Origin: Posidoniimonas polymericola
GTDB taxonomy: Bacteria > Planctomycetota > Planctomycetia > Pirellulales > Lacipirellulaceae
DNA length: 64,000 bases
Direction of reading: 5' to 3'
Assembly (NCBI RefSeq): GCF_007859935.1
Contig: NZ_SJPO01000007.1
Span: forward strand, 1 to 64,000
Under the pieces are notes generated by a model. It searched no databases. It was not told the origin of the DNA and saw only the letters and a program-made list of their open reading frames with translations. Positions 34,991 to 44,475 of the stretch are shown piece after piece. The stretch's first letter is position 1, and the number at the start of each line of letters is the position of its first letter. The position numbers were made by a program, and so were the translations under genes.

Positions 34991-35467
34991 CTAGGCGCTT
35001 GCCCTCAGCGCCGATTCGAGCGCCGCCCGCGTATCATCTGGCAGGCCGGTGATGGTCACGTGCCGCGCCTCGCCGTCGAGCGTCTCGATGGCGACCGTAA
35101 CCGCGTCTGCCGGCAGGCAGGCCTCGACCAGATCGCCCCACTCCACGAAGGTCAGCCCGTCGCCCTCGAAGTACTCGTCGGGCCCGAGGTTGAGGAACTC
35201 GTCGTCGTCCTTCAGGCGGTAGGCGTCGAAGTGGTAGACCGGCCGCTGGCCGGCGGTGTACTCGTTGAGCAGCACGAAGGTCGGGCTGGTGATCGTGTCG
35301 CGGTTGTTGCCGAGCGCGGCCGCCGCGGCCTGCACCAGCCGCGTCTTGCCTGCGCCGAGCGTGCCGATCAGCGAGACGGTCGTGCCGGGCGGCAGCACGG
35401 CGGCCAGCGCCTCGCCGAGGCGGTCGGTTTCGTCGATCGTGGTGATAGAGATTTCGAGCGGGGTCAC
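34991..35467 (-). CDS. tsaE: tRNA threonylcarbamoyladenosine biosynthesis ATPase TsaE
   Basis: Protein of 158 residues with a GTG start. It is the ATPase of the complex that makes t6A at position 37 of ANN-decoding tRNAs, together with TsaB and TsaD. Motifs: GTLGAGKTRLVQ (Walker A), SPTFVLLNEY, VYHFDAYRL and FVEWGDLV; all are diagnostic of TsaE. It lies 29 bp downstream of thiL on the same strand. Confidence 0.95.
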   Translation of the reverse strand: MTPLEISITTIDETDRLGEALAAVLPPGTTVSLIGTLGAGKTRLVQAAAAALGNNRDTITSPTFVLLNEYTAGQRPVYHFDAYRLKDDDEFLNLGPDEYFEGDGLTFVEWGDLVEACLPADAVTVAIETLDGEARHVTITGLPDDTRAALESALRASA

Positions 35468-35496
35468 GATTGCAAGTTGAAGGTGTTGATGGGTGT

Positions 35497-36426
35497 CTAG
35501 TGCCAGTAGCCGGTGGGCTCTAGGGCTTCTTGTTTACCATCGGCGGTGCGAAGGGTCAGCCCCTGGCCCTCCGCCATCTGGCCGACAATGGTCAGTCCGC
35601 ACTCGACCGGTCTGTCGGCGACCATCGCCTCGGCGACCTCTTGCGGAGCGGTGAGAAGCAGCTCGAAGTCCTCGCCGTCCGAAAACGCGTGGCTAAGCGC
35701 GTCGCCGCCGGAGGCCGCGGCGAGCTGTTCGGCGGCGGCAGAGATCGGAATCGCCTGCTCGTCGAGCACGGCGCCGCAGCCACTCGCAATGCACAGCCGG
35801 CTGAGGTCGAGCGACAGGCCGTCGGTGATGTCCATGCCGGCGTGCAGGTCGTACCGCTCGTGCAGCAACAGCGCCTCGGCGACGCGGGGGATAAAGTCGA
35901 GGTGATGCCCGGTGATGCTGCCGCCCAGCTCTCCGCTGACCAGGATCGCGTCGCCCGGCTGGGCGCCGCTCCGGAGGAGCGGGCCGCGCTCGGTGGTGCG
36001 GCCTAGCGCGGTCACCGAGACTGTCAGCGGCCCATCCCAGCAGTTGGTGTCCCCCCCAGCGATGGCCGTGTCGAACCTTTCGGCCAGCGGCAGCATGCCC
36101 GCGTAGAGCCCGCGGGCCAACGCCACGGGGTCGGCGTGGCTGCGGGGCAGCATCAGCGACACCACGACCGCGGTCGGGCGGGCCGCCATCGCGGCCAGGT
36201 CGCTGAGGTTGGCGGCCAGGCACTTGTGGCCGACCCAGCGGGGTTCGACTTCGGTCAGCAGGAAGTGCGAGCCGTCGCCCAGCGAGTCGGTTGTGACCAC
36301 CAGGTCGCCACCCTCGGCAGCAGACCGCTCGCGGGCAATCACGGCGGCGTCGTCCCCCAGGCCGACCCGCAGCAGCGGGTGTCGGGGGAGCGTCGCGCGG
36401 AGCCAGTCGACCAGTTCTCGTTCCAT
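35497..36426 (-). CDS. thiL: Thiamine-monophosphate kinase
   Basis: Protein of 309 residues. It phosphorylates thiamine monophosphate to thiamine pyrophosphate. Motifs: LGDDAAVI near the N terminus, VVTTDSLGDGSHF, GHKCLAANLSDLAAMAARP (metal and nucleotide binding), IAGGDTN, and MDITDGLSLDLSRLC plus SDGEDFELLL in the C-terminal half. The start MERELVDWLR was chosen over an Arg/Pro-rich 35-codon extension. No TPP riboswitch is evident upstream. It forms a unit with tsaE. Confidence 0.94.
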   Translation of the reverse strand: MERELVDWLRATLPRHPLLRVGLGDDAAVIARERSAAEGGDLVVTTDSLGDGSHFLLTEVEPRWVGHKCLAANLSDLAAMAARPTAVVVSLMLPRSHADPVALARGLYAGMLPLAERFDTAIAGGDTNCWDGPLTVSVTALGRTTERGPLLRSGAQPGDAILVSGELGGSITGHHLDFIPRVAEALLLHERYDLHAGMDITDGLSLDLSRLCIASGCGAVLDEQAIPISAAAEQLAAASGGDALSHAFSDGEDFELLLTAPQEVAEAMVADRPVECGLTIVGQMAEGQGLTLRTADGKQEALEPTGYWH

Positions 36427-36490
36427 CCCGCGAGTTTCGCCGGCCCGGCTCCGCTGTGCAAGCGACCCGTCGCCCGGCAGCGGCCGCCGG

Positions 36491-37870
36491 CTAGCGGCGG
36501 CGGGCCGACTCGCCGCAGGCGATGTGACCAAACAGCGTCTCGCCGTCGCGGAGGATGTAGAACTTCACCGGGCCCCGCGAGGCCAGGTTGGCGCGGGTGG
36601 TGATGTAGCGGAGGTCCTGCTCGCTGGCGGTCTCCCACTCGTGCATGCCGACCAGGATGTCGCCGGCACGGATGCCCTGCTTTTCTGCCGGGCCGGTCTC
36701 GCGGACGTCCACCACCCGCATGCCCCCGCGGTAGCGGGTGCTGAACTTCTCGAACTCGCCGCGGGGCACCGTCTCGAGGTCCATGCCGAGCAGGTCCCAG
36801 GCCCGCTCGTCGTGGCGGTCGGCCGAATCGGTCGGAGCGGTCGACGCGACCTGGACGCGGCGGCCGCGGGCGGCCAGCGAGAGGTTGATCTCAACCGGCT
36901 CGTCGTCGCGGATAACCTCAACCGGGATCGACTTGCCGAGGCCGGCGCCGAGCAGGGCCAGCTCGACGTCCAGCGGACGCGAGGTCTTGCTGTGGTTGAT
37001 GCTGCGGACGACGTCGCCCGGACGCAGGCCGCAGGCCGCCGCGGGGCCGCCGTTGGCCACCCGACGCACCACCAGGCCGTCGCCGTCGGTCGAGTAGGCG
37101 GCGGTCTCCATGCCGTGCCAGGTGTTCTCCATCCGCTCGATGCTCAGCAGCTGGGCGGTGATGCCGAGGGCGGCGTCGACCGGGATCGCGAAGCCGATCC
37201 CCTGGGCGCCGGCCCGCACCGCCACGTTGACGCCGATCATCTTGCCCTCGATCGACAGCAGCGGCCCGCCCGAGTTGCCCGGGTTGATGCTGGCGTCGGT
37301 CTGGATGAGGTCGTCGTAGGACTGGGTGTCGCTGACCTGCACATCGCGGTGCAGCTGCGAGATGATGCCGCGGGTCACGGTGTGCTCGTACCCGTAAGCA
37401 TTGCCGATCGCGATGACCGACTCGCCGGTCATCAGGTCGCTCGAGGTGCCGAAATCGATGGTCGGCAGGTCCTGGCCGGCGTTCACCTTGATGACGGCCA
37501 GGTCGGTGCGGGCGTCGTGGGCGACCACCTTGGCGATGTAGTGGCGGCGGTCGGCAAAGGTCACGTTGATCTGGCGGACGCCGGCGACCACGTGGTGGTT
37601 GGTGAGGATGTAGCCGCGGGGGTCGATCACCACGCCGGTCCCCATCCCGCTCACCTCGCGAGAGGCGTTGTTCCCGGCGGTCGCTCCGGCGGCCGGCACG
37701 GTCTTCTGCCCCTGGATGTTGACGACCGACGGCGCCGCCGCTTCGACGGCCCGGACGACGGGCGTCATCCGCAGCTCGGAGACTTCTGCCAAGCCAGGCG
37801 TCGGCGCCGCCAGCAGGGTGACAGCAGACAGGAACGCCAGACGGGCAGCGACGGATGGCAAGCGATGCAT
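36491..37870 (-). CDS. HtrA/DegP-type serine protease with two PDZ domains
   Basis: Protein of 459 residues from MHRLPSVAARLAF, which begins a signal peptide ending near GLAEV. Trypsin-like catalytic triad: His93 (LTNHHVV), Asp123 (RTDLAVIKV) and Ser200 (NPGNSGGPL). Two PDZ domains follow, about 265-350 (GPAAACGLRPGDVVRSI) and about 365-455 (GPAEKQGIRAGDILVGM). The protease should work in the periplasm on misfolded proteins. Alternative upstream starts lie in sequence without signal-peptide character. Confidence 0.93.
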   Translation of the reverse strand: MHRLPSVAARLAFLSAVTLLAAPTPGLAEVSELRMTPVVRAVEAAAPSVVNIQGQKTVPAAGATAGNNASREVSGMGTGVVIDPRGYILTNHHVVAGVRQINVTFADRRHYIAKVVAHDARTDLAVIKVNAGQDLPTIDFGTSSDLMTGESVIAIGNAYGYEHTVTRGIISQLHRDVQVSDTQSYDDLIQTDASINPGNSGGPLLSIEGKMIGVNVAVRAGAQGIGFAIPVDAALGITAQLLSIERMENTWHGMETAAYSTDGDGLVVRRVANGGPAAACGLRPGDVVRSINHSKTSRPLDVELALLGAGLGKSIPVEVIRDDEPVEINLSLAARGRRVQVASTAPTDSADRHDERAWDLLGMDLETVPRGEFEKFSTRYRGGMRVVDVRETGPAEKQGIRAGDILVGMHEWETASEQDLRYITTRANLASRGPVKFYILRDGETLFGHIACGESARRR

Positions 37871-38128
37871 CGTGCGGGTAACTCGGGCGGGTGCTAACTG
37901 TGGTTCCGCACATGCCAGCAAGGGCAGGGCGCCGGATGGCACGGCGCGGAGGCCGTGGCACGAAGGTTGGGATCGGCCCGGTCTCACGATCGGCTTGATC
38001 GGCACAATCTGGCCCCGTCACAGTTAGCCCAGATTGCCACTGGCTTCGAGTGGTTTGTGGTGAAAAGTGAAGAGTTGGTGGTGATGCTCGTGTTGGCCCG
38101 GTCGTGACTGCGTCCCGCCGCAGCGATT

Positions 38129-38668
38129 TCAATACGGCGGCGGCATCGCCCCGTAGTAGCCCATTTCAGGCCGCGGCTCGAACACCGGACGCACCGGTAC
38201 CGGCAGGAATCGACCCGGCGGACCGGGGTCGACGTACATCGGCTGCGGCGCACCGCGCGGCAGCGAGACATTCGGGATCAGCGGGCAGTCGTGGCACGGC
38301 GGGCCGTGCTCGCACGGGGCGCACGCAGATGACAGGTGTTCTTCGCTCAATGGCGGCGACGCTAGGGGACGCTGGACCATCGGTGGTTCGGCCGCGGGCA
38401 TCGGCCGCGGCGGCGCAAGCTCCTCGGACGCGCTGGTCACAGCGACCTGCGCCGAGCGGCGCCGCGGAGCAGCCTTGGCAGGCTGGGGCGCCGGGGCCTT
38501 GGCGTAGTGGTCCGAGGGGCCCTGCAGCGGCTCGATCCAGTTCTCGTTTAGGTACGCGACGCAGTCCGCCGTGATCGAGGGCTCGATCGGGCCGCGGGGC
38601 AACCCCACGGCGCAGCCCGAGAGCAGGACCACGGCGCTAAACGCCAGCAACAATGGATTGAGTTTCAT
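38129..38668 (-). CDS. Predicted lipoprotein, Pro-rich
   Basis: Protein of 179 residues. The signal peptide ends in the lipobox LLSGC (Cys19), so it should be lipid-anchored after cleavage. The rest is rich in Pro, Ala and Glu and has a small Cys cluster (CAPCEHGPPCHDC) at about 116-128. The C-terminal 40 residues are Pro/Tyr/Met-rich. No domain is recognised; it belongs to the many low-complexity envelope proteins of planctomycetes. Confidence 0.75.
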   Translation of the reverse strand: MKLNPLLLAFSAVVLLSGCAVGLPRGPIEPSITADCVAYLNENWIEPLQGPSDHYAKAPAPQPAKAAPRRRSAQVAVTSASEELAPPRPMPAAEPPMVQRPLASPPLSEEHLSSACAPCEHGPPCHDCPLIPNVSLPRGAPQPMYVDPGPPGRFLPVPVRPVFEPRPEMGYYGAMPPPY

Positions 38669-38775
38669 CGCGTAACGCCATCTGGAACCGAGCGGCTATC
38701 CCTGCGCAGGTTCCCCCCGTACCTCTCGATCGGTAGCCCCCCGCCGTCGGCGTTAGCCCAAGCGGCAAAGTTTGC

Positions 38776-40527
38776 CTAACCGGGAAGCTGCGAGGCTGGC
38801 GTTGCTAGCAGCGGTTTGAGCTGCTTCCACGGCAGGGTGTTGGCCACGTCCGCGGCGGTCAGGCCGGCGCGGCGGGCCTGCTTGACGCCGTACGGCAGCA
38901 CGTCGAGCCCGCCGGTGTGGTGGGCGTCGCTGCTGACTACTATCGGCACGCCGGCTCGCTTCGCCAGTGCGCAGTGCGAGTCGTCCAGGTCGAGCCGCGC
39001 GGGGTTGGCGTTGAGCTCCAGCAGCTTGCCGTGCTGCCTGGCCGCGGCGATCAGCTGGTCGACGTCCAGGTCGTACGACTCGCGGCGGTTGATCAGCCGC
39101 CCGGTGGGGTGCGCGATGATCGACACGCTCGGGTGCTCCACGGCGAACAGCAGCCGCTGCATGATCTTCTCGCGGGGCTGCTTCTGGCCGTAGTGCAGGC
39201 TGGCGATCACCCAGTCGGCCTCGGCGAGGACTTCGTCGGGCAGGTCCATCTCGCCCGACTCGAGGATGTCGCACTCGATCCCCTTCAGCACGACGATGTC
39301 GTCGTAGTCGGGGCGGAGGGCGTCGATCTCGGCCCACTGGGCCCGCAGCCGATCGGCGTCGAGCCCGCCCGCCATCGAGACCCGCTTCGAGTGGTCGGTG
39401 ATGGCGATGTACTCGTGGCCGCGGTCGCGGGCGGCGTCGATCATCTCGCGGAGGGTCGCCTTGCCGTCGGTCGCGGTGGTGTGCATGTGGAGGTCGCCGC
39501 GGAGGTCGCCGACCTCGACTAGCCTGGGCAGTTCGCCCTCCTCAGCAAGGTCGAACTCGCCGCGGGCCTCGCGGAGCTCGGGCGGGAAGGTCGGCAGTCC
39601 GAGCGCTGCGTAGACCTCGTCTTCGGTCGCACCGGCGACGCGCTCGCCCTGCTCGCCATCGTCAGTGGTGCGGAAGACGCCCCACTCGTTGACCCGCAGC
39701 CCCTGCTGCTTGGCCCGGCCGCGGACCTCGACGTTGTGCTCCTTGCTGCCGGTGAAGTACTGCAGCGCGGCGCCGAACGACTCGCTCGGCACCACCCGCA
39801 GGTCGACCTGCAGCTGGCTGTCCAGCCGGACCGACATCTTGGTGTCGCCGCGGGCGATCACCTCCGCGACGGCGGGGAACTCGCCCAAGCGGTCCATCAC
39901 GGCGTCCACGTCCGTCGCGTCGGCCAGCAGGTCGATGTCGCCGACGGTCTCCTTGCCGCGGCGGTAGCTGCCGGCGGCCTCGAGCTGCTTGATCGCCTTG
40001 ACGGGGCGGAGGTGGGCGAGCAGCTCCTGGACGATCTCGTCGGCGGCGGACCAGTAGATGCGGTCGGTGGCGCGTTCGGCGAGGGCGATGCCGGCGAGGA
40101 TGGTCTCCTCGGTCTTCTTGCCGAAGCCCTTCAGCTCGCGGACGCGGCCCTCCTCGCATGCGGCGCGGAGCATGTCGAGCGAGGTGATCTTGAGGTCGTT
40201 GTAGAGCGCGGCGGCCTTCTTGGGGCCCAGCCCCGGCACCCGCATCATTGGCAGCACCGAAGCGGGGACCTGCTGCTCCAGCTCGGTGAGCATCGGCAGC
40301 GAGCCGGTCTGGACCAGGGTCGCGATCTTCTCGGCCAGGTCCTTGCCGATGCCGTCGATGGCGGTCAGGTCGGCGTCGTCCGCCACGAGCCGCGACAGCG
40401 GGTCCGCCAGGTCTTTCAGCTTGCGGGCGCCGTTGCGGTACGCGCGGACGCGGAACGGGTTGGCGTTCTGAAACTCGAGCAGGTCGGCGACCTGATCGAA
40501 GACAGCGGCAATGTCGCGGTTGGTCAT
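38776..40527 (-). CDS. polX: DNA polymerase/3'-5' exonuclease PolX
   Basis: Protein of 583 residues. The N-terminal helix-hairpin-helix regions (NGARKLKDLADPL..., IDGIGKDLAEKI, VPGLGPKKAAALYNDL) and the nucleotidyltransferase core (GSYRRGKETVGDIDLLAD, with the catalytic DID) form the Pol X polymerase. The C-terminal PHP domain (about 335-580) has DLHMHTTATDGK, AITDHSKR, GIECDIL, ASLHYGQ, AHPTGR and SSDAHHTGGL metal-binding motifs, giving 3'-5' exonuclease activity. It acts in base-excision repair and gap filling. The ATG at 40527 starts the family domain; the open frame upstream overlaps sthA. Confidence 0.94.
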   Translation of the reverse strand: MTNRDIAAVFDQVADLLEFQNANPFRVRAYRNGARKLKDLADPLSRLVADDADLTAIDGIGKDLAEKIATLVQTGSLPMLTELEQQVPASVLPMMRVPGLGPKKAAALYNDLKITSLDMLRAACEEGRVRELKGFGKKTEETILAGIALAERATDRIYWSAADEIVQELLAHLRPVKAIKQLEAAGSYRRGKETVGDIDLLADATDVDAVMDRLGEFPAVAEVIARGDTKMSVRLDSQLQVDLRVVPSESFGAALQYFTGSKEHNVEVRGRAKQQGLRVNEWGVFRTTDDGEQGERVAGATEDEVYAALGLPTFPPELREARGEFDLAEEGELPRLVEVGDLRGDLHMHTTATDGKATLREMIDAARDRGHEYIAITDHSKRVSMAGGLDADRLRAQWAEIDALRPDYDDIVVLKGIECDILESGEMDLPDEVLAEADWVIASLHYGQKQPREKIMQRLLFAVEHPSVSIIAHPTGRLINRRESYDLDVDQLIAAARQHGKLLELNANPARLDLDDSHCALAKRAGVPIVVSSDAHHTGGLDVLPYGVKQARRAGLTAADVANTLPWKQLKPLLATPASQLPG

Positions 40528-40574
40528 GCCGCGGATTATATCAAAAGCGGTCCGGGCGGCGACCGCTCCGCCCG

Positions 40575-42104
40575 CTACACGATCGGCGTCGATGGCGACT
40601 CGGTGGCGAGCTCCGACAGCGTGGTCAAAATCGGCAGGGTCGACTCCTCGGCGTCCGCCGCGGCGTCGAGCTGCTCGACCTCGCGCCGCTCTTCCTTGGC
40701 GGGCGCTGTGGGGCTGGTGTACGCCAGGCGGATCTTGTTGAGCCCGTCGAGCGCGGCGACCTTGTAGCACTCGGCCATGGTCGGGTAGTTGAAGACGGTG
40801 TCGCGGAAGTACTCGATGGTGCCGCCCAGCCGCATCACCGCCTGGCCGATGTGCACCAGCTCGGTGGCGGCGTCGCCGATGCAGTGCACGCCAAGCAGCT
40901 GCAGGGTCTCGCGGTGGAACAACAGCTTCAAGAGGCCGGTGGTGTCGCCAATGATCTGGCCGCGGGCGATCTCGGAGAACCGCGCGACGCCGGTCTCGTA
41001 CGGGACGCAGTCCTTGGTCAGCTCCTCCTCGTTCTTGCCGACGGTCGAGATCTCCGGCACGGTGAACAGGCCGTAGGGGATGCTGTCGCACGGCTGGAAG
41101 GGCTGCTTGAACGCGTGGCTGGCGGCCTGCCGGCCCTGCTCCATGGCGGCGCTGGCCAGCGCCGGGAAGCCAACGATGTCGCCCACGGCGTAGATGCCGC
41201 GGACCTCGGTCTGGAAGTTCTCGTCGCAGGACAGGCGGCCCCGCTTGTCGGCGGTCAGGCCGGCCGCCTCGACGTTGAGGGCGGCGGTGTCGCCCTGGCG
41301 GCCGACGCTGAACAGGACGGTCTCGCCGACGATCCGCTTGCCGCTGGCCAGCTCGACCGCGACCGAGCCCTCGTCGATCTTGTGGATGTTCTCGACCGCC
41401 TCGCCCAGTCGGAGCGTGACGCCGAGCGAACGCGCGTGGTAGACCAGCACGTCGATGATCTCGCGGTCGACAAACTCCAGCAGGTTAGGCCGGCCGTCGA
41501 TCAGGGTCACCTTGACGCCGAGCGTGGCGAACATCAGGCCGTACTCGATGCCGATCACGCCGGCGCCGACCACGACCATTGACCGCGGGATGTGGTCGAG
41601 GTTCAGGAACTCGTCCGAGTCGAACACGGTGACGCCGTCGAACGGGATGTGCTTCGGGCGGGCCGGCTTGGTGCCCGGCGCGAGGATCACGTTGTCCGCG
41701 TGGATAATGTAGTGCTCGCCCAGCGCGCCGATGCGGATCGTCTGGCGGTCGACAAACGAGGCCTCGCCGGCGTGCACCTCGACCCCGTTGCGGTCGAACT
41801 GGTCCTGCAGCACCTCCCACTCGGTGCGGCTGACCTGCGCGAGCTTGCGGCGCAGCTCGTCCATCGTGATCTGGCGTTTGTTGCGGTACAGGTCGGGGTA
41901 GGCGCCGCGTTGGCGGAAGCCGGTCAGGTGCAGGATCGCCTCGCGGATTGTCTTCGACGGGATCGTGCCGGTGTGCAGGCAGACGCCGCCGACCAGCTGC
42001 TTGGCGCGTTCCACGATCGCCACCCGCTTGCCGAGCTTCGAGGCGGCGATGGCCGCCTTCTGTCCACCGGGGCCGCTGCCGATTACCACCAGGTCGTACC
42101 GCAT
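40575..42104 (-). CDS. sthA: Si-specific NAD(P)+ transhydrogenase (SthA-type)
   Basis: Protein of 509 residues, a flavoprotein disulfide-reductase-family enzyme. FAD motif VIGSGPGGQKAAIAASKLG near the N terminus; the redox region is GGVCLHTGTIPSKTI with only one Cys, the pattern of SthA rather than of lipoamide dehydrogenase. NAD-binding VVVGAGVIGIEYGLMFATLG and the dimerisation domain with GVHCIGDAATELVHIGQ are intact. It moves reducing equivalents between NADPH and NAD+ in the cytoplasm. The C-terminal 40 residues after PTAPAKEERR are an unusual acidic extension. polX follows downstream. Confidence 0.9.
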   Translation of the reverse strand: MRYDLVVIGSGPGGQKAAIAASKLGKRVAIVERAKQLVGGVCLHTGTIPSKTIREAILHLTGFRQRGAYPDLYRNKRQITMDELRRKLAQVSRTEWEVLQDQFDRNGVEVHAGEASFVDRQTIRIGALGEHYIIHADNVILAPGTKPARPKHIPFDGVTVFDSDEFLNLDHIPRSMVVVGAGVIGIEYGLMFATLGVKVTLIDGRPNLLEFVDREIIDVLVYHARSLGVTLRLGEAVENIHKIDEGSVAVELASGKRIVGETVLFSVGRQGDTAALNVEAAGLTADKRGRLSCDENFQTEVRGIYAVGDIVGFPALASAAMEQGRQAASHAFKQPFQPCDSIPYGLFTVPEISTVGKNEEELTKDCVPYETGVARFSEIARGQIIGDTTGLLKLLFHRETLQLLGVHCIGDAATELVHIGQAVMRLGGTIEYFRDTVFNYPTMAECYKVAALDGLNKIRLAYTSPTAPAKEERREVEQLDAAADAEESTLPILTTLSELATESPSTPIV

Positions 42105-42286
42105 GATTCGTCCGCTTTCGTCTGCGTAGGGATTGGCGCCTATGGGGCGACGCCGCAGACAAGCGTAGGTGGCTCCAACCGGCGCAGGACGCCCTTGCAA
42201 CGGTGGGTTGCCGTGATTCCCGTCGGGGTATGCCGGCTGTAGCGGTGGCGCCAGTTCCGACGCAGGCCGGGCCCTCAGGAAGCGGG

Positions 42287-43042
42287 CTACTCGGCGATTT
42301 CCACCGCATCCCCCACGCGGAGCGTGGCGGGCACGCCGGTCAGCCGGGTGTTGATGGCGGCCCGGTAGTAGTGGTCGAACGCCGTGCGGGGCGACTCGGC
42401 GGGCAGCTCGGCCTCGCGCTGCTTGGCGAACCGCTTCTGGAAGCCGGCGGTTGTCTCGCCGGTGAGCGAGTCGCGGACCGGCACGGCGCAGCGCTGGCAG
42501 ACCCCAGTAGCGGCGAAGCGGATGGTCCCCAGCATGAACTCGCGGCCCGCCAACCGGTCCTCCCAGAACGCCGAGCGCGCGTCGATCTCGATATTGGCCC
42601 GCAGCCGGCGGCGGGCTTCGTCGACTGGCAGGTCGAACCACGCGGCGATCGCTGCCAAACTCGCGGTGCTGATTAGCGTCGGGCCGGGCGCGTCGGTGTC
42701 GTCGGGGAAGCCGCGGGACGGGTTCTCGTCGAGCGTGCACGCCTGCCCGAGCCGCTCACCGGCCCAGGCGGCCGCTTCCTCGCGTTGGTCGGGCAGCTCG
42801 AGCCAGTCGCTCGATGCGCCCTGGTGCTGCAGCCGCACCGCCGCGGCGTCCGGGCGGAACTCGGAGCGGAGCCGCTGAATCGCCGCTGTCCGCTTGGCGT
42901 TGACGGTCTTGTCGTCGGCGTCGCGGAACGCGTACCGCCGGTCGTGCCGCAGGGCGCCGCTGGCGAGCACCCGCGCCTCGGCCAGGTCGAGGCCGTCGAG
43001 CGACTTGATCGGGTAAACGGTGAGTCGGGCGATAGTGATCAT
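42287..43042 (-). CDS. MOSC-domain protein
   Basis: Protein of 251 residues. An N-terminal MOSC beta-barrel (ITIARLTVYPIKSLDGLDL, then RHDRRYAFRDADDKTVNAK) precedes the MOSC domain, whose key Cys lies in FAATGVCQRCAVPVRDS near residue 185. MOSC proteins bind molybdenum cofactor or act on sulfur transfer and N-hydroxylated compounds, as in YcbX and mARC. No electron-transfer domain is fused. It lies 18 bp downstream of the HAD phosphatase gene. Confidence 0.88.
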   Translation of the reverse strand: MITIARLTVYPIKSLDGLDLAEARVLASGALRHDRRYAFRDADDKTVNAKRTAAIQRLRSEFRPDAAAVRLQHQGASSDWLELPDQREEAAAWAGERLGQACTLDENPSRGFPDDTDAPGPTLISTASLAAIAAWFDLPVDEARRRLRANIEIDARSAFWEDRLAGREFMLGTIRFAATGVCQRCAVPVRDSLTGETTAGFQKRFAKQREAELPAESPRTAFDHYYRAAINTRLTGVPATLRVGDAVEIAE

Positions 43043-43060
43043 CGGCGTGGTCCGGCGGGG

Positions 43061-43738
43061 CTAGTCGAAGCATCGCAGGATCGGCGCGACGTCCTCGAGG
43101 CTCTCGACAAACAGGTCGGGGCTGGCCTGCCGCAGCTGGTCCGCGGTGGCGCCGCCGGTGGGGACCGCCACCGCCTTGGCGCCGACCGAGTGCGCGCAGG
43201 TGACGTCGTGCTGCGTGTCGCCGATCACGACGATCGTGTAGGGCGGCGTGCAGTGCGCCGGCGCCCGCTCGACCGCCTCACGGACCGCGGCCGCGGCGAT
43301 GTCGTCGCGGTTGGTGCAGACGTCGCCGAAGCCGCCGAAGTCGAAGTGGTCCCACAGGCCGTAGTGGGCCAGCTTCAGCTCGGCGGTCTGCTCGAGGTTG
43401 CCGGTTAACAGGCCGATGAGCACATCGCCGCGCTGCTGCAGGGCGTCGATCAGCGACGGCACGCCCGGCAGCACCTGGCCGACGCAGGCCGCGAGCGCGG
43501 CCGGCAGCCGGGCGGCGTAGCCCTGGCGGAAGCTCTGCCAAGTCTCCTCGTTGACGTCGATGTCGTGCGAACGCATCAGGTCCAGCGCGATCGCCCGGTC
43601 GCTGCGTCCGGCGAACGAGACCGAGTTGGTGATCTCGTCGACACCGAACACCTCGTCGAACGTCTGCGCGAACGCCACCTGACCGGCGCCGCCGGTCTGG
43701 ATCAGGGTGCCATCGATGTCAAACAGGCAGGTCTTCAT
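43061..43738 (-). CDS. HAD-superfamily phosphatase (phosphoglycolate-phosphatase-like)
   Basis: Protein of 225 residues. HAD motifs: LFDIDGTLIQTGG (nucleophile Asp7, acid Asp9), LLTGNLE (motif II), and VVIGDTQHDVTCAHSVGAKAVAVPTG (motif IV). The cap insertion is helical (subclass C1), as in Gph and PGMB. The likely role is hydrolysis of a small phosphometabolite; phosphoglycolate is a guess. It is probably cotranscribed with the MOSC gene. Confidence 0.88.
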   Translation of the reverse strand: MKTCLFDIDGTLIQTGGAGQVAFAQTFDEVFGVDEITNSVSFAGRSDRAIALDLMRSHDIDVNEETWQSFRQGYAARLPAALAACVGQVLPGVPSLIDALQQRGDVLIGLLTGNLEQTAELKLAHYGLWDHFDFGGFGDVCTNRDDIAAAAVREAVERAPAHCTPPYTIVVIGDTQHDVTCAHSVGAKAVAVPTGGATADQLRQASPDLFVESLEDVAPILRCFD

Positions 43739-43849
43739 AAGCGGTGCGGACGGTTGAGTATTCGTAGGGGAGTCGCTGGGCGTGGAACAGAGATTGTAGC
43801 CGCTGCGCCGACGCTTCCGCAGGGGATGCAGGCCGAGTGCCTGGCGGCG

Positions 43850-44371
43850 CTAGCGCAGGGGACGCAGGCCCAGGGCCTGGCGGCGGTCGTTGAGCAGGGC
43901 GAGGGCGGCGGGCTCGAGCTGCAGGAACCGGACCAGCTGCGTGCGGGTGATCGAGAGCCGCTCGGCGGCGGTGCGGTCGTCCCACTCGCTGGCCGAGAGC
44001 ACGTCGAGCGCCTCGGCGAGGAGGGCCGGGAAGTCGGCGTGGGCGGGGTTGATCGCGAGCTTGCCGCCCCGCAGCCGCGACCGCCACAGGTCGCTCGGGT
44101 ACTGAGATTCAGTTGCAGCTGCAGCGACCCGCGTGGCGATTGCCAGCTTTACCCTCAAGCGGAACAGGGCGGAGGCCAAATTGTCTGCCTGGCTGCGGCG
44201 CTCGTTTGCCTCAGCCGCGATGCCGGTCGGCCCGTGCGTCAGGACGACCGCGGTCTCGACCTTGTTGCGGTGCTGGCCGCCCGGGCCCGACCTGCGCAGG
44301 CGTTGCGTCTGGCACGCCTGGCGGAGCTGGTCCTCGGGGAGTGTGGCGGGGTGGGGCGAACCGACGTCCAT
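43850..44371 (-). CDS. Release-factor-like protein with GGQ motif
   Basis: Protein of 173 residues. It has the catalytic GGQ loop of class I release factors: RRSGPGGQHRNKVETAV (Gly31, Gly32, Gln33), with the conserved basic residues after it. Domains for stop-codon recognition are absent, as in ArfB/ICT1/PrfH-type rescue factors; the C-terminal 90 residues are helical and less conserved. It probably hydrolyses peptidyl-tRNA on stalled or unusual ribosomes. The exact subfamily is uncertain. Confidence 0.85.
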   Translation of the reverse strand: MDVGSPHPATLPEDQLRQACQTQRLRRSGPGGQHRNKVETAVVLTHGPTGIAAEANERRSQADNLASALFRLRVKLAIATRVAAAATESQYPSDLWRSRLRGGKLAINPAHADFPALLAEALDVLSASEWDDRTAAERLSITRTQLVRFLQLEPAALALLNDRRQALGLRPLR

Positions 44372-44475
44372 TTCCTGCTAATCCGTATGGTGGGGCACAA
44401 TCGATCCTCGTAGGGGCGCCGATAACTACCGACACAAAGCCATCGAACCAACGATTCTAACGGAGTCTGCTAGCA

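Noticed and set aside
35400..36600. TPP riboswitch upstream of thiL
   Set aside because: No conserved THI-box pattern was found in the upstream sequence.
38776..41091. Very long polX frame extending into sthA
   Set aside because: The extra N-terminal part is the antisense-free frame overlap of sthA; the PolX family starts at the ATG at 40527.
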